Assembly (NCBI RefSeq): GCF_009758175.1
Contig: NZ_WRPM01000051.1
Coordinates: forward strand, 1 to 64,000
Source of the DNA: Nesterenkonia alkaliphila
GTDB lineage: Bacteria; Actinomycetota; Actinomycetes; Actinomycetales; Micrococcaceae
DNA length: 64,000 nucleotides
Direction: 5' to 3'
Shown here: one piece after another, positions 44,247-53,894 of the stretch
How the letters are laid out: each line of letters opens with the position of its first letter
Numbering within the stretch: the first letter of the stretch is position 1
Notes under the pieces: model-generated
Told to the model about the DNA's origin: nothing
Database searches by the model: none
What the model saw: the letters and a program-made list of their open reading frames with translations, nothing else
Position numbers and translations under genes: made by a program

Positions 44247-47200
44247 GTGACGTTTGCGGTGACGGTGGTCCACGCCCCCGGGGCGGTACCAGCAGGCCGA
44301 TGGGAACAGCTGCGCAGCCAGGCCCCAGGGGCCTATGACCATGAGCTGCGACTGCAGGTGGACCACAGCCCCGCCTCGCTGTCCGGCCCCGCTCTGCAGG
44401 AGGCACTGCACAGGTTCCTGGGCACCAGATCGGTCCAGCTGAGCACCGCCGGGCTGCCGCTTCGCCACCTGGAACCCGGCTCCGCACTGATGCACCCGGA
44501 GATGGTGGTGCTGGCCGCTCCCCCTGGGCACCAACTGCACCCGGTTCGCCCCGGACAGCTGAGCCTCTGCGTGGATACTGGTCCGGATGCCGGCCGGCTG
44601 ATCCCGCTGCACCGGGGCCAACACAGCATCGGGCGCAGCAGCTCCGAGCTGCAGATCGCCGACCCGGCAGTCTCCCGCAAAGCTGCCGTTCTGGAGGTCG
44701 GGGCACGCCAGATCCGCCTCCACCCCCACACCGGGGGAGCCCCTACACCCCTGACGGTGGACTCCGGCATCACCCTGGGCGGTACCGGACTCAGACTGTG
44801 CCTGGAACCCCCGCAACCAGCACCTGATCCCAGCTGGCCACCTGCTGCCCAACCAGTCGGAGAGAAAGCCCCCGAGGGCAAACACAGCATGATGCTAGCC
44901 TTCGCCCTGGTCCCGCTGCTGGCCGGAATCGTGCTGGTCCTGGTGACCGGAATGTGGATGTTCCTGATGTTCAGCGGGGCCAGCGCCCTGATCGCGGCCG
45001 CCGTCTTCACTCACGGCCAACGCAGGCGGCGGAAATTCCGGCGGGCGATGCGCCGGGCGGCCGCAGCCTGGGCTGAGCGCGCCAGCACTGCCCTGTGCAC
45101 CCCGGGCGAGCTCATCCGGCGGCTTCGCAGCCCTCAGGGCCTCCCGGTCCACGCCGGCGGCACCGCCGATTCGGGCCCCGCGGTGCGGATCGGCACCGGC
45201 AGGGTGCCTGCCGAGCTGGACTTGGGTGCCAGCGCTGAGACGGCCACACAATACGACGACGACGCCGAGGTGCTCAGCACTGCTGGCATCACACTGGCAC
45301 CGGGTGAGCAGACCCGAATCCGGGGTCCGCTGCGGGAAGCTCAGCGGCTGCTCCGCTGGGTGCTGGTGCAGCTGGTGCTGAATCCGAGACAGCCGCGAGT
45401 AGTGGTGCTGGGCGGGCGCAGCATCACGGAACTGCGCGATTTTCCGCACCTGAGCCAGGTGCATCCGCATGACCCATCGCCGCTGCCGCCGGCTGATTCT
45501 GACCACCCCCTCCCCGGAGTGTTGATCTGCACCGAAGCAGCACAGAGCCGCCTGGTCCAGCAGGCGCTCAGTGCCGGTTGGCATCTCCTGGCTCCCGCGG
45601 CAGAAGCCAGCCAGGCCCCGGGGTGGACCGTCGATCTTCCAGCCGGCACAGTGTTGCGGCACACCGGAACAGCAGGCCCGCAGACCACGGTCCGGCAGCT
45701 GCGGTTCGACGGACTCTCCGCGGAGACTCTGGCCGAGCACCTGCGGCTCAGCCTGCCTCATGCCGCAGCCTCGAGCACTGCGGGGCGGGTCCCCGAACAG
45801 TGCAGCTATCCGCTGCCGGAGCGTCTGTTCAGCGGCACTGCCGCGGAACATCTGAATGCTGTGCTCGGCCAATCGGCCCAGGGGCAGCAGACCCTGGACC
45901 TGGTGGGCGAGGGCCCGCACCTGCTCATCGCCGGGACCACCGGGTCAGGCAAGTCCGAACTGCTGAAGACACTGCTGGTCTCCCTGTGCGCCACCTACGG
46001 TCCCTCTGAACTGGGCCTGGTGCTCATCGACTTCAAAGGCGGCGCGGCATTCCACCAGCTCAACACCCTGGAACACACCCTGGGTGTGGTCACCGATCTG
46101 TCCCAGGCTGCTGCAGAACGCACCCTGGAGGGAATCCGCAGCGAACTGATCCGCCGTGAGCGCCTGTTCCTTGAGGCTGGGGCGGGGGACTACACGGAGT
46201 ATCGGAGGATGCAGCCGAAGCAGCCGCTGGCCCGCATCCTGGTGGTTATTGATGAGTTCCGTATCTTCTCCCATGAGCTGCCGGACCAGCTCGATGAGCT
46301 GATGCGCCTGGCCACCCTGGGACGGTCCTTGGGCCTGCACCTGGTGCTGTCCACCCAGCGGCCGCAGGGAGTGGTCACAGCTGACATCCGGGCCAATATT
46401 GGGGCGAGCATCTGTCTTCGGGTGCGCAGTGAGGAAGAGTCTCACGATGTGATCGGCGGCCCTGAGGCAGCGGGCATCCCGCGCGAGCTTCCCGGGCGAG
46501 CACTGCTGCGCCGTCCCGGAGAGCCTTCGGTGCTCTTCCAGACTGCCCAGCTCACCGGCAGCTCCCGGCTGCAGCTGTACCCGGAGGCCCATCCTGCTCC
46601 GGCGCCGGCAGGCAGCCAGTTCCGCACCGTGGTAGAGGCTCTGCAGCAGGCCTGCACCGCTGCCGGACAGCGCCGCAGCCACACCCCGCTGCTGCCCGGT
46701 CTCCCGGAGACGCTGTCCTGCACTGACCGGCTGGAGCACCCCGGCACCGCCTCAACGGTGCTGCTGGGTCGGCTCGATGACCCCACCGGCCAGTGTCAGG
46801 AGGACCTGATCCTGGATCTGCTCCGGCCCCGTTCACTGGCCCTGCTGGGCGAATCCGGCTCAGGTGCCGCCAGCGCGGTCAGTGCCGCTGCCGCCCAGGC
46901 CCTGGGAGCCGCGCCTGAGACCGATGTCTATCTGCTGGACGGGGACCGCTCCCTGGTCCGGTTCGCCGGGCACCCCCGGGTGGGGGCCTGGCTCACTGAT
47001 GAGCATGTGCCGGAGGTCGAGCATCTGCTGTCCGCTCTGCACGAGGAGATGCTGGCCCGCCGGATGCGTAACGGCGAGCGCCGGCCAGTGCTGTTGGCCG
47101 TGACCGGCTACGCCCAGTGGCATGCGGCTGGGCAGCATGGCTCCCAGCTGTTGGAGCATCTGCTGGGCACCCTGGCTGCCGAGGGTCCGCAGGCTGGGAT

Positions 47201-48050
47201 CAGCGTACTCATCGCCGGGGGCCGGGAGTTGGCGATGGGCAGATTAGCAGCACGAATCCCCGCCCGGGTGTACCTGCCCCTGGGCACCTCGGAGGAGGTC
47301 CGGTATCTCTGGCCCACTCTGCGCAGCACCGATCCGCTGCCCGGCCGAGGTGTGCTGACCGACCCGAAGACACCCCCGCCGGGCCTGGTGGTACAGCTGG
47401 TCACTGAGCATCCCACAGCTGCACCCTCCCCTGGGAATGCTGACACCGCTGAGCCTCCCCGCATCCGGGTCCGCCCGCTGCCCGAGCGGCTGGCCGTCGC
47501 TGAACTGCCACCCCAGCAACCCGCTGCAGAGGCCCAAAACCCCGCCCCCGTGGTGGGTGTCCACCAGTTCAGCTGGAGCCCCGCGGCCCTCCCGCTCGGC
47601 CCGGTCAACCTGATCCTGGGCGGCCGCGGCACCGGGAAGTCCAGCTGCCTAGAGCTGCTGGCCCAACAGGTTCCCGGCGCATATGTGCTCACCCCCGGCG
47701 GGCCGGCCCCACAGACCAGACCTGAGGTGCTGCTGGTAGACGATGCCGCCCGCTGCCCGGCCCAGCAGCACGGTCTTATCCAGCAGGCAGTCACCGCTGG
47801 GGTGCCGGTGGTGGCTACAGGGGCGGCGTCCTCCTCGGTATTCTCCCAGCTGCCCTGGGCCCACCCGGCCCGCAGCGAGGGCTCCAATGTGCTGCTCTCC
47901 CCCACCTCCCGCAGCCAGGGCGAGGCATTCGCCACCCTCGTCCCGGTGCTGCCGCGCCCCATCCCGGGGCGGGCGGTGCATCTGCGCCCCGAGGGCACCA
48001 CGCTGGTTCAGTGGGCACTCGCCGAGCAGTCACCGCGGGTATCCGTCTGA
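44247..48050 (+). CDS. FHA-FtsK/SpoIIIE ATPase, EssC-like (orphan type VII-like secretion motor)
   Basis: A 1267-residue membrane ATPase. Residues ~108-190 form an FHA domain (HSIGRSSSELQIAD, AVSRKAAVL); ~215-255 are two membrane helices, then a basic linker. Three ATPase modules follow: D1 with intact Walker A GTTGSGKSE at ~563 and Walker B ILVVIDEF; D2 with a degenerate loop GESGSGAAS at ~868; D3 with GGRGTGKSS at ~1125. This is the architecture of EssC of Firmicute type VII systems rather than mycobacterial EccC. No WXG100 or Ecc/Ess partner genes are nearby. It starts at GTG 44247 after AGAGGTGAT. Confidence 0.85.
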   Translation: MTFAVTVVHAPGAVPAGRWEQLRSQAPGAYDHELRLQVDHSPASLSGPALQEALHRFLGTRSVQLSTAGLPLRHLEPGSALMHPEMVVLAAPPGHQLHPVRPGQLSLCVDTGPDAGRLIPLHRGQHSIGRSSSELQIADPAVSRKAAVLEVGARQIRLHPHTGGAPTPLTVDSGITLGGTGLRLCLEPPQPAPDPSWPPAAQPVGEKAPEGKHSMMLAFALVPLLAGIVLVLVTGMWMFLMFSGASALIAAAVFTHGQRRRRKFRRAMRRAAAAWAERASTALCTPGELIRRLRSPQGLPVHAGGTADSGPAVRIGTGRVPAELDLGASAETATQYDDDAEVLSTAGITLAPGEQTRIRGPLREAQRLLRWVLVQLVLNPRQPRVVVLGGRSITELRDFPHLSQVHPHDPSPLPPADSDHPLPGVLICTEAAQSRLVQQALSAGWHLLAPAAEASQAPGWTVDLPAGTVLRHTGTAGPQTTVRQLRFDGLSAETLAEHLRLSLPHAAASSTAGRVPEQCSYPLPERLFSGTAAEHLNAVLGQSAQGQQTLDLVGEGPHLLIAGTTGSGKSELLKTLLVSLCATYGPSELGLVLIDFKGGAAFHQLNTLEHTLGVVTDLSQAAAERTLEGIRSELIRRERLFLEAGAGDYTEYRRMQPKQPLARILVVIDEFRIFSHELPDQLDELMRLATLGRSLGLHLVLSTQRPQGVVTADIRANIGASICLRVRSEEESHDVIGGPEAAGIPRELPGRALLRRPGEPSVLFQTAQLTGSSRLQLYPEAHPAPAPAGSQFRTVVEALQQACTAAGQRRSHTPLLPGLPETLSCTDRLEHPGTASTVLLGRLDDPTGQCQEDLILDLLRPRSLALLGESGSGAASAVSAAAAQALGAAPETDVYLLDGDRSLVRFAGHPRVGAWLTDEHVPEVEHLLSALHEEMLARRMRNGERRPVLLAVTGYAQWHAAGQHGSQLLEHLLGTLAAEGPQAGISVLIAGGRELAMGRLAARIPARVYLPLGTSEEVRYLWPTLRSTDPLPGRGVLTDPKTPPPGLVVQLVTEHPTAAPSPGNADTAEPPRIRVRPLPERLAVAELPPQQPAAEAQNPAPVVGVHQFSWSPAALPLGPVNLILGGRGTGKSSCLELLAQQVPGAYVLTPGGPAPQTRPEVLLVDDAARCPAQQHGLIQQAVTAGVPVVATGAASSSVFSQLPWAHPARSEGSNVLLSPTSRSQGEAFATLVPVLPRPIPGRAVHLRPEGTTLVQWALAEQSPRVSV

Positions 48051-48138
48051 ACAGGAAGGCTGATGAGAGTTTCCTCATTACAGCTTGCGTCAAGCAAACT
48101 TGGTGGAGATGCTGAGCCTCTGGGCATGGAATGGCCCT

Positions 48139-48795
48139 ATGAGCACCGAGCACATTATTCAGAGCACCCGTTCACCGCTGCACCGTTCAGCCTTCGGCAT
48201 CCTCTCTGTCACCGCCGCTGCCGCCATGACGCTGGCCGCCTGCGCCCCCGATGACGAGATGCCCGAGGACGGCGAGGACGTCACCCCTGGGCAGAATGAG
48301 GACTCCCCCGAGCCCGAGTTCGAGCCCACTGAGGAGGAGACCGAGGAAGCCACCGACGACGCCGGCACCGGGGATGACACCGATACTCCCGAGGCCGGAG
48401 GGGACCACCCGGTCTACCAGGCCATTGAGGCCGCGCTGGCCGAGTACCCTGACGGAGTCATCACCGAGTTCGAGGACAACACCGACGAGGACGGCTATGT
48501 AGAGGTCTTCGTCTATGACGGCTCCACCGAATGGGAGCTGGAGGTGGACTCCGAGACCTTCGAGATCATCGACACTGAGGATGACGGCATCGACGCCGAC
48601 GACGAGGAGAACGCCCAGGCGGTGCAGATCGACATCGCCGAAGCCCTGCAGACCGCTGAATCAGAGTCCGGCGGCGAGCCCAAGGACGGCGAGCTGGACA
48701 CCGAGGACGGCACCGTGGTCTGGGAGTTCGAGATGACCAACGATGCGGAGGTCTACGTGGACGTCACTACCGGTGAGGTCGTCAGGACCAGCTAG
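48139..48795 (+). CDS. PepSY-domain lipoprotein
   Basis: A 218-residue lipoprotein. The signal peptide ends MTLAAC, giving a lipidated Cys near 31-32. A ~60-residue acidic linker (Glu/Asp/Pro-rich) leads to two PepSY-like repeats: YQAIEAALAEYPDGVITEFE...VEVFVYDG and AVQIDIAEALQTAESE...WEFEM...VDVTTGEV. PepSY proteins often bind or inhibit proteases or sense cell-surface state. It lies 88 bases after the EssC-like gene in the same direction. The start ATG 48139 was chosen so that the signal peptide follows. Confidence 0.82.
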   Translation: MSTEHIIQSTRSPLHRSAFGILSVTAAAAMTLAACAPDDEMPEDGEDVTPGQNEDSPEPEFEPTEEETEEATDDAGTGDDTDTPEAGGDHPVYQAIEAALAEYPDGVITEFEDNTDEDGYVEVFVYDGSTEWELEVDSETFEIIDTEDDGIDADDEENAQAVQIDIAEALQTAESESGGEPKDGELDTEDGTVVWEFEMTNDAEVYVDVTTGEVVRTS

Positions 48796-49126
48796 TCACA
48801 GCCAAACTCTGATCCCGCAGTACTTTACGCTAGGTGCAGAGCAGCCGGACACAAACATGGGTAGATGCCTCGGTACCGAAGTCGGACGCGGAGAATGTAG
48901 GGCCGGTCGGGTAGTCGACACCGTTGAGAACATTCTATTGGCCTGTTCCCGAAGGCACCCCGGCGGGCCAGTGGCGGTCTACCTCGCTCAAGTCGACTCT
49001 AGCTCGCCGGCACAGATTCGTCGCAATAGGTTAGCGACCAACGCTACCTTGACGGTGGAGACTCTGGCTGGGTTCCTGAAACAAATTGCATCACTCACCT
49101 CGGAGGGGCCTGACATACTGAACCCT
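48796..49126. other. Gap before mrr, lower GC
   Basis: A 331-base stretch without a convincing gene. The mrr frame is open upstream through most of it (reading ...AVYLAQVDSSSPAQIRRNRL...), which faintly recalls the N-terminus of a phage-type integrase, but there is no ribosome site or start. Base composition falls to that of mrr, suggesting it arrived with it. Confidence 0.4.
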
Positions 49127-50041
49127 ATGAGTGAGAAGACATCCCTCGTCCCCATCTGGCCAGAGTTCGTCGTGCCCACTCTCAAGATCCTCTCGGATGG
49201 ACAAAAACACCAGCGGAGAGAGATTTTCGACTCCGTTGCCACCCTCACGCAGCTCAGCGACCAAGCCCGTGCTGAAACACTCAAATCAGGCGGTACTCGC
49301 TATGAGCAGCGCCTAGGGTGGGTGCTCAGCCACCTGGGTAAGGCCGGTTGGATTGACCGGCCCGATCGCGGTTACTACCTAATCACCGACGCCGGCCGGA
49401 AAGCTCTCCTCGATTACCCTGGGGGCTTCGACTACACGCTAGCGAGAGAGGTATTCGCCCCCTTCTGGCCCGAACGGTCGAAAGCGCCGACCTCGGGTCC
49501 GATCCCTGAAGCGAACGACGAGATCTCCGACCCCATAGAGGTGATCGAAGACGCGGTGGGAAGGATCGAGATCAGCGTAGGGGAAGATCTCCTGACACGG
49601 CTCCGAGACAGTCACCCGGACTTCTTTGAGCAGGCTGTCGTCGACCTGCTACTCAAAATGGGCTACGGAGGAGCTGCCCAGCGTGGTCGTCGCATCGGCG
49701 GGAGTAACGACGAGGGCATTGACGGGCTCATAGACCAAGACGCACTCGGTCTCGACCAGGTATACATCCAGGCCAAACGCTACAAGGAAGGCAATAACGT
49801 AGGGCGCGAGTCGATCCAGGCGTTCGTCGGCGCCCTACATGGCTTCGGCGCATCCCGAGGGGTTTTCCTCACAACAAGCGCCTTTACCTCTGGGGCAATC
49901 GACTATGCCCTGAAAGTACCGTCACGCATCATCCTCATCAACGGCGCGAGACTCGTCGAGCTCATGATTGCCTACCGAGTCGGAGTACAGGAAAAGCAGA
50001 GGTTCAGCGCCGTTGAGGTGGATGCGGACTATTTCGCCTGA
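49127..50041 (+). CDS. mrr: Mrr-type restriction endonuclease
   Basis: A 304-residue enzyme, presumably a type IV restriction nuclease cutting modified DNA. An N-terminal winged-helix Mrr_N domain (VPTLKILSDGQKHQRREIFD; YEQRLGWVLSHLGKAGWIDR) is followed by the PD-(D/E)xK catalytic domain: DFFEQAVVDLLLKMGYGG, DEGIDGLIDQD and the QAKRY motif. The ATG at 49127 starts the Mrr_N match. Codon use and lower GC differ from neighbours, a sign of horizontal acquisition. No methylase is adjacent, as expected for type IV enzymes. Confidence 0.92.
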   Translation: MSEKTSLVPIWPEFVVPTLKILSDGQKHQRREIFDSVATLTQLSDQARAETLKSGGTRYEQRLGWVLSHLGKAGWIDRPDRGYYLITDAGRKALLDYPGGFDYTLAREVFAPFWPERSKAPTSGPIPEANDEISDPIEVIEDAVGRIEISVGEDLLTRLRDSHPDFFEQAVVDLLLKMGYGGAAQRGRRIGGSNDEGIDGLIDQDALGLDQVYIQAKRYKEGNNVGRESIQAFVGALHGFGASRGVFLTTSAFTSGAIDYALKVPSRIILINGARLVELMIAYRVGVQEKQRFSAVEVDADYFA

Positions 50042-50431
50042 CCTGAACACATAAGTCTGTTAAGTCTGTTTGCATGGACCTGGGGTCGGAAGAGTCAGGG
50101 AAGCAGCTTCAACTGAGAGACGGCTGAGGCACTCGAGTCCTCATACTGACGGTAGCGTGACGGTTCCCACACTCCCGCAGGGCTGCGGCCACCCACTTGA
50201 ATTGCTTGGATGTCGCCGCCCTGTACTTGAGCTCGGAGCTGGATTCGGGGACGCTCAGCGAGTAAGCACCTTCAGCAAATACGGAACACGTGATTTAGCG
50301 ATTGCTACGAGCGTCCATTGTCTTCTGAGACTTGATCCAACTGGAGCGTAGTGATTGGGACGCAACCCTGAGGCGTGAATCTCGTGACCAATCTAGTCAT
50401 CACGGCTCTTGAACCTGCGTACTATATGGGG
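50042..50431. other. Gene-free stretch after mrr
   Basis: About 390 bases with no supported gene. It begins with a tandem AAGTCTGTT AAGTCTGTT (50051-50068), has relatively low GC and ends in the marR promoter. The one longer frame inside (50070-50351) has no family likeness or ribosome site and is probably spurious. It is likely the right boundary of the mrr insertion. Confidence 0.5.
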
Positions 50432-50920
50432 ATGACCCCAGCAGAACCCTCCATCCGGAAACGCGATCTGACCGGATTCTCCCCCAAGGCCCGTGCCTGG
50501 CGTGCCTTCTTCGAGACCTCCGCGCTGATCAGCGACCGGATGGAGAAGCGCCTGCACGCGGTCACCGGCCTGAAGCTGGCCGAGTACAACCTGCTGCTGC
50601 TGCTGGCAGAGGCCCCGGACCACCAGCTGCGGATGGGCGAACTGGCCGACCGGATGGTCTTCTCCCCCTCACGGCTGTCCTATCAGGCGAAGTCCCTGGC
50701 CAAACGCGGACTGATCGAACGGTGCATCGATGAGAACGATAAGCGCGGGATGACAGCCCAGCTGACTGAGGAGGGCCGCAGGGTCTTCGCCGCCGCCTCC
50801 GCCGTGCACGCCCAGCACATCAAGCAGCTCTTCCACCCTGCCTTGGACGATGCTCAGGCCGAACAGCTGCAGGGGATCTGTGAGCAGATCCACCAGACGG
50901 TGGAGCAGGCCGAGGACTGA
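50432..50920 (+). CDS. MarR family transcriptional regulator
   Basis: A 162-residue winged-helix regulator. SDRMEKRLHAVTGLKLAEYN, MGELADRMVFSPSRLSYQAK and the wing LIERCIDENDKRGMTAQLTEEGRR are standard MarR blocks. The start ATG 50432 lies 6 bases after TACTAT, so the mRNA is probably leaderless; ATG 50426 is part of that spacer. Ligand and targets are unknown and no effector gene is adjacent. Confidence 0.88.
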   Translation: MTPAEPSIRKRDLTGFSPKARAWRAFFETSALISDRMEKRLHAVTGLKLAEYNLLLLLAEAPDHQLRMGELADRMVFSPSRLSYQAKSLAKRGLIERCIDENDKRGMTAQLTEEGRRVFAAASAVHAQHIKQLFHPALDDAQAEQLQGICEQIHQTVEQAED

Positions 50921-50926
50921 ACCCGG

Positions 50927-51835
50927 CTAGCCAGGCTTCACCAGGCGGATTTGGACCGAGTCGGCACGCTCGCGCAGCAGGCTGATCTCCGCCATGGCCG
51001 CCTGCACTGCGGCCAGCGCCAGCCGAGCGCCCACTTCATCGGTCCCAGGCTCCAGGAGCACCCCGATGCTCAGCTCCGGGCCGGTCCCGCCGCCAAGCAC
51101 CCGGTCACCGTCACGGGTCTCGGTCATAATGCCCGCCCCCGGGCTCAGCTGCAGTCCGGCCACCCCGGGGCAGCTCTGGGGGATCTCCGCCAGAGCTCCT
51201 GCCAGCTCCTGATCCTGATAGCTGGGAATCCAGCTGGCGCCTTGGGCCAGAGCCTCCACCGCCGGGCGGCGGATGACAAAGGTGAACTCTGCACCCGGGT
51301 CCAGCACCACCAGCTCAGCACCCTCGGCCAGGGCTGCCAGCATCACGCGTTCGGATTCAGCGGCCACCGGGCGGGCCTCAGGGTGCCAGTCAGTAAGTGC
51401 CTGCACCGAGGTGAACACCGGCATTGCGGTCCTGCCCTCTGAAGCGGTCAGGGTGACCAGGGAGATGGCGGCCTCCTTATCGCCGTGCTCGGCATCGCCC
51501 TCCCCGGTAGCGATGACTGGGGCGAAGAGCCGTTGGCCGGCCAGGGCATTGACGAACCCGGCCTCATCGGTGTCCCCGGTGAGCAGGCGGCGTCGTACTC
51601 TGCCGATCTGTTCGGTGACCAGGCCGTTGTCACCGTCAAAGCTGTGCAGCGGGTTGCCGTCTCCGGAGAGGTCACGCCCGGCCCAGCTGATCCCGGCCGA
51701 ATCGGCCGGCGAGCCGTCGGCGGCCCGGTTCTGCCTGGCCAGCAGATTGGCGATATGAGCCGGCAGTTCGGCGCGGATCCCGCCGGCGGGCACATCCCTA
51801 CCGGCCGTCACGGCTGAACTCGGCACATCGCTCAT
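50927..51835 (-). CDS. SseB family protein
   Basis: A 302-residue SseB-domain protein. [17 protein letters not shown] and [20 protein letters not shown], then [27 protein letters not shown] are the SseB signature; the C-terminal third is a second alpha/beta unit. Its role is unclear; SseB is sited next to the priA/hisA gene in many actinobacteria. Start overlaps the priA stop (ATGA-like, 51832-51835). Confidence 0.8.
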   Translation of the reverse strand: MSDVPSSAVTAGRDVPAGGIRAELPAHIANLLARQNRAADGSPADSAGISWAGRDLSGDGNPLHSFDGDNGLVTEQIGRVRRRLLTGDTDEAGFVNALAGQRLFAPVIATGEGDAEHGDKEAAISLVTLTASEGRTAMPVFTSVQALTDWHPEARPVAAESERVMLAALAEGAELVVLDPGAEFTFVIRRPAVEALAQGASWIPSYQDQELAGALAEIPQSCPGVAGLQLSPGAGIMTETRDGDRVLGGGTGPELSIGVLLEPGTDEVGARLALAAVQAAMAEISLLRERADSVQIRLVKPG

Positions 51836-52593
51836 GCGGACTGGGCAGCTACTTCCAGTGCCTCGGGGAGGGTGAACTTGCCGGCGTAGAGTGCCTTACC
51901 CATGATGGCGCCCTCCACCCCGGAGCTGACCATCGCTGCCAGAGCGGCGATATCGTCCACGCTGGAGATGCCGCCGGAGGCCACCACCGGCTTATTGGTG
52001 CGGGCGGCCACATCGGCCAGCAGCTGCGTATTGGGACCGCGCAGGGTGCCGTCCTTGGTGACATCGGTGACCACATAGCGCGGGCAGCCGGCATCCTCCA
52101 GCCGGGCCAGCACCTCCCAGAGATTGCCGCCCTCCTTGGTCCAGCCGCGAGCGGCGAGGGTCTCCCCGCGCACATCCAGGCCCACCGCAATGGCGTCCCC
52201 GTGGCGCGCGATGGCCCGGGCGGTCCACTCGGGATCTTCCAGGGCGGCAGTGCCGAGGTTCACCCGGGTGGCGCCCATCTCCAGGGCGCGGTCCAGGGAT
52301 TCATCATCGCGGATGCCCCCGGAGAGTTCGATCTTGATATCGATCTGCTCGACCACCTTCTGCAGGATCTCGCGGTTGTGGCCGCGGCCGAAGGCGGCGT
52401 CGAGATCCACCAGGTGGATCCATTCAGCTCCTTGGTCCTGCCAGGTCTGGGCTGCCTCCAGGGGGTCGCCGTAGCCGGTCTCGGAGCCGGCCTCGCCCTG
52501 GACCAGGCGGACCGCCTGGCCGTCTGCCACATCCACAGCGGGCAGCAGCTCCAAGGCTTTGGTGGCGCCGGCGGGCGCAGAGTTCTCAGTCAT
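51832..52593 (-). CDS. priA: Bifunctional HisA/TrpF isomerase PriA
   Basis: A 253-residue TIM barrel. [20 protein letters not shown] at the N-terminus, [24 protein letters not shown] and [11 protein letters not shown] near the phosphate site are typical of PriA, which in actinobacteria isomerises both ProFAR (histidine) and PRA (tryptophan). ATG 52593 was chosen; the longer frame to 52728 runs into hisH. Part of the his cluster hisC-hisB-hisH-priA. Confidence 0.93.
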   Translation of the reverse strand: MTENSAPAGATKALELLPAVDVADGQAVRLVQGEAGSETGYGDPLEAAQTWQDQGAEWIHLVDLDAAFGRGHNREILQKVVEQIDIKIELSGGIRDDESLDRALEMGATRVNLGTAALEDPEWTARAIARHGDAIAVGLDVRGETLAARGWTKEGGNLWEVLARLEDAGCPRYVVTDVTKDGTLRGPNTQLLADVAARTNKPVVASGGISSVDDIAALAAMVSSGVEGAIMGKALYAGKFTLPEALEVAAQSA

Positions 52594-52612
52594 AATCGTG
52601 CCTCCAGGTGGG

Positions 52613-53254
52613 TCAGAGTGAGGTGATCCAGTTGCGCAGCAGCTGCGTGCCGGCCTCTCCGGATTTCTCCGGATGGAATTGCGTGGCGGCCAGCGGCCCG
52701 TTCTCCACTGCAGCGATGAAGTCGGCACCGTGGTGGGACCAGGTGACCTTGGGCGGGTTCATACTCCCGATGCTCTGGTCGAAGTCCCAGGACTGCACCG
52801 CATAGGAGTGCACAAAGTAGAAGCGCTGATCCTCGATGCCTTCGAACAGGGTGCTGCCCTCAGGGGCCCGCACCGTGTTCCATCCCATATGGGGGACGAC
52901 GACGTCACTGGGCAGGGCAGTGACCTCACCGGGCCACTCCCCCATCCCCTCGGCGGCGATACCGTGCTCCACGCCGCGTTCGAAGAGGATCTGATGACCC
53001 ACGCAGATTCCGAGCACCGGGCGGGCTCCGGCGATCCGCCGGCCGATCCAGCGCGGTGCGTCGATGGCTTTCAGGGCGTCCATCACCGCGGCGAAGGCTC
53101 CCACTCCCGGGACCACCAGGCCATCGGCGTTCAGAAGTGTCTCCGGGTCCTGGGTGAGCTCCACCTGGGCCCCGGCACGGTCCAGGGCACGTACTGCGGA
53201 GTGCACATTGCCGGACCCGTAGTCCAGCACGGCAACGCTGGGCCTGCGGCTCAC
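52613..53254 (-). CDS. hisH: Imidazole glycerol phosphate synthase glutaminase subunit
   Basis: A 213-residue class I glutamine amidotransferase that supplies ammonia to HisF. The nucleophile Cys is in [14 protein letters not shown], and the His-Glu pair in [13 protein letters not shown]. It starts at GTG 53254, overlapping the hisB stop. hisF is not in the window. Confidence 0.94.
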   Translation of the reverse strand: MSRRPSVAVLDYGSGNVHSAVRALDRAGAQVELTQDPETLLNADGLVVPGVGAFAAVMDALKAIDAPRWIGRRIAGARPVLGICVGHQILFERGVEHGIAAEGMGEWPGEVTALPSDVVVPHMGWNTVRAPEGSTLFEGIEDQRFYFVHSYAVQSWDFDQSIGSMNPPKVTWSHHGADFIAAVENGPLAATQFHPEKSGEAGTQLLRNWITSL

Positions 53255-53883
53255 AGTGCCCCCTTGGTGGAGGGGATCTCATCAGTGCGCGGATCGGACT
53301 CCACGGCAGCGCGCAGGGCACGGGCGAAGGCTTTGAACTGGGCCTCCACAATGTGGTGGGGGTCCCGGCCGGAGAGCACCCGCATATGCAGGCAGATCCC
53401 GGAGTGATACGTGATGGCCTCGAACACATGCCGCGTCATGGACCCGGTGAAGTGCCCGCCGATCAGGTGGTACTGCTGGCCCTCAGGCTCACCGGTGTGC
53501 ACCAGATAGGGGCGCCCGGAAACATCTACCGTGGCCTCGGCCAGCGCCTCATCCAGCGGCACTGAGGCGTGCCCGAACCGCCGGATGCCGCGCTTATCGC
53601 CCAGGGCGGTGCGCAGCACCTCGCCGATGACAATGGCGGTGTCCTCCACAGTGTGGTGGACATCGATGTGGGTATCTCCCTGGGCCTCCACCGTCAGGTC
53701 GATCAGTGAGTGCTTGGCCAGAGCAGTGAGCATATGGTCGTAGAAGGGCACAGTGGTGGAGATCTGTGAGGATCCAGTGCCGTCAAGGTCCATCCGCACA
53801 TGCACCCGGGATTCGCTGGTGCTGCGCTGCATCTGCGCAGCCCGGGATGGGCTGCCGCGGCCGGTGATGAGTTCTGCTGCCAT
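53251..53883 (-). CDS. hisB: Imidazoleglycerol-phosphate dehydratase
   Basis: A 210-residue Mn-dependent dehydratase of histidine synthesis. The metal motifs are [25 protein letters not shown] and the C-terminal [17 protein letters not shown]. It is monofunctional (no phosphatase domain), in keeping with a separate hisN at 24629. The ATG at 53883 was chosen. Confidence 0.95.
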   Translation of the reverse strand: MAAELITGRGSPSRAAQMQRSTSESRVHVRMDLDGTGSSQISTTVPFYDHMLTALAKHSLIDLTVEAQGDTHIDVHHTVEDTAIVIGEVLRTALGDKRGIRRFGHASVPLDEALAEATVDVSGRPYLVHTGEPEGQQYHLIGGHFTGSMTRHVFEAITYHSGICLHMRVLSGRDPHHIVEAQFKAFARALRAAVESDPRTDEIPSTKGAL

Positions 53884-53894
53884 AGGGGGCAATC

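Noticed and set aside
48743-49126. Extension of the mrr gene to an upstream start at 48743
   Set aside because: The extension would overlap the PepSY gene and precede the Mrr_N domain with non-conserved sequence; ATG 49127 fits the domain start.
50070-50351. A 93-residue frame after mrr
   Set aside because: No ribosome site, no -10 box at the right distance and no familiar sequence features; treated as intergenic.
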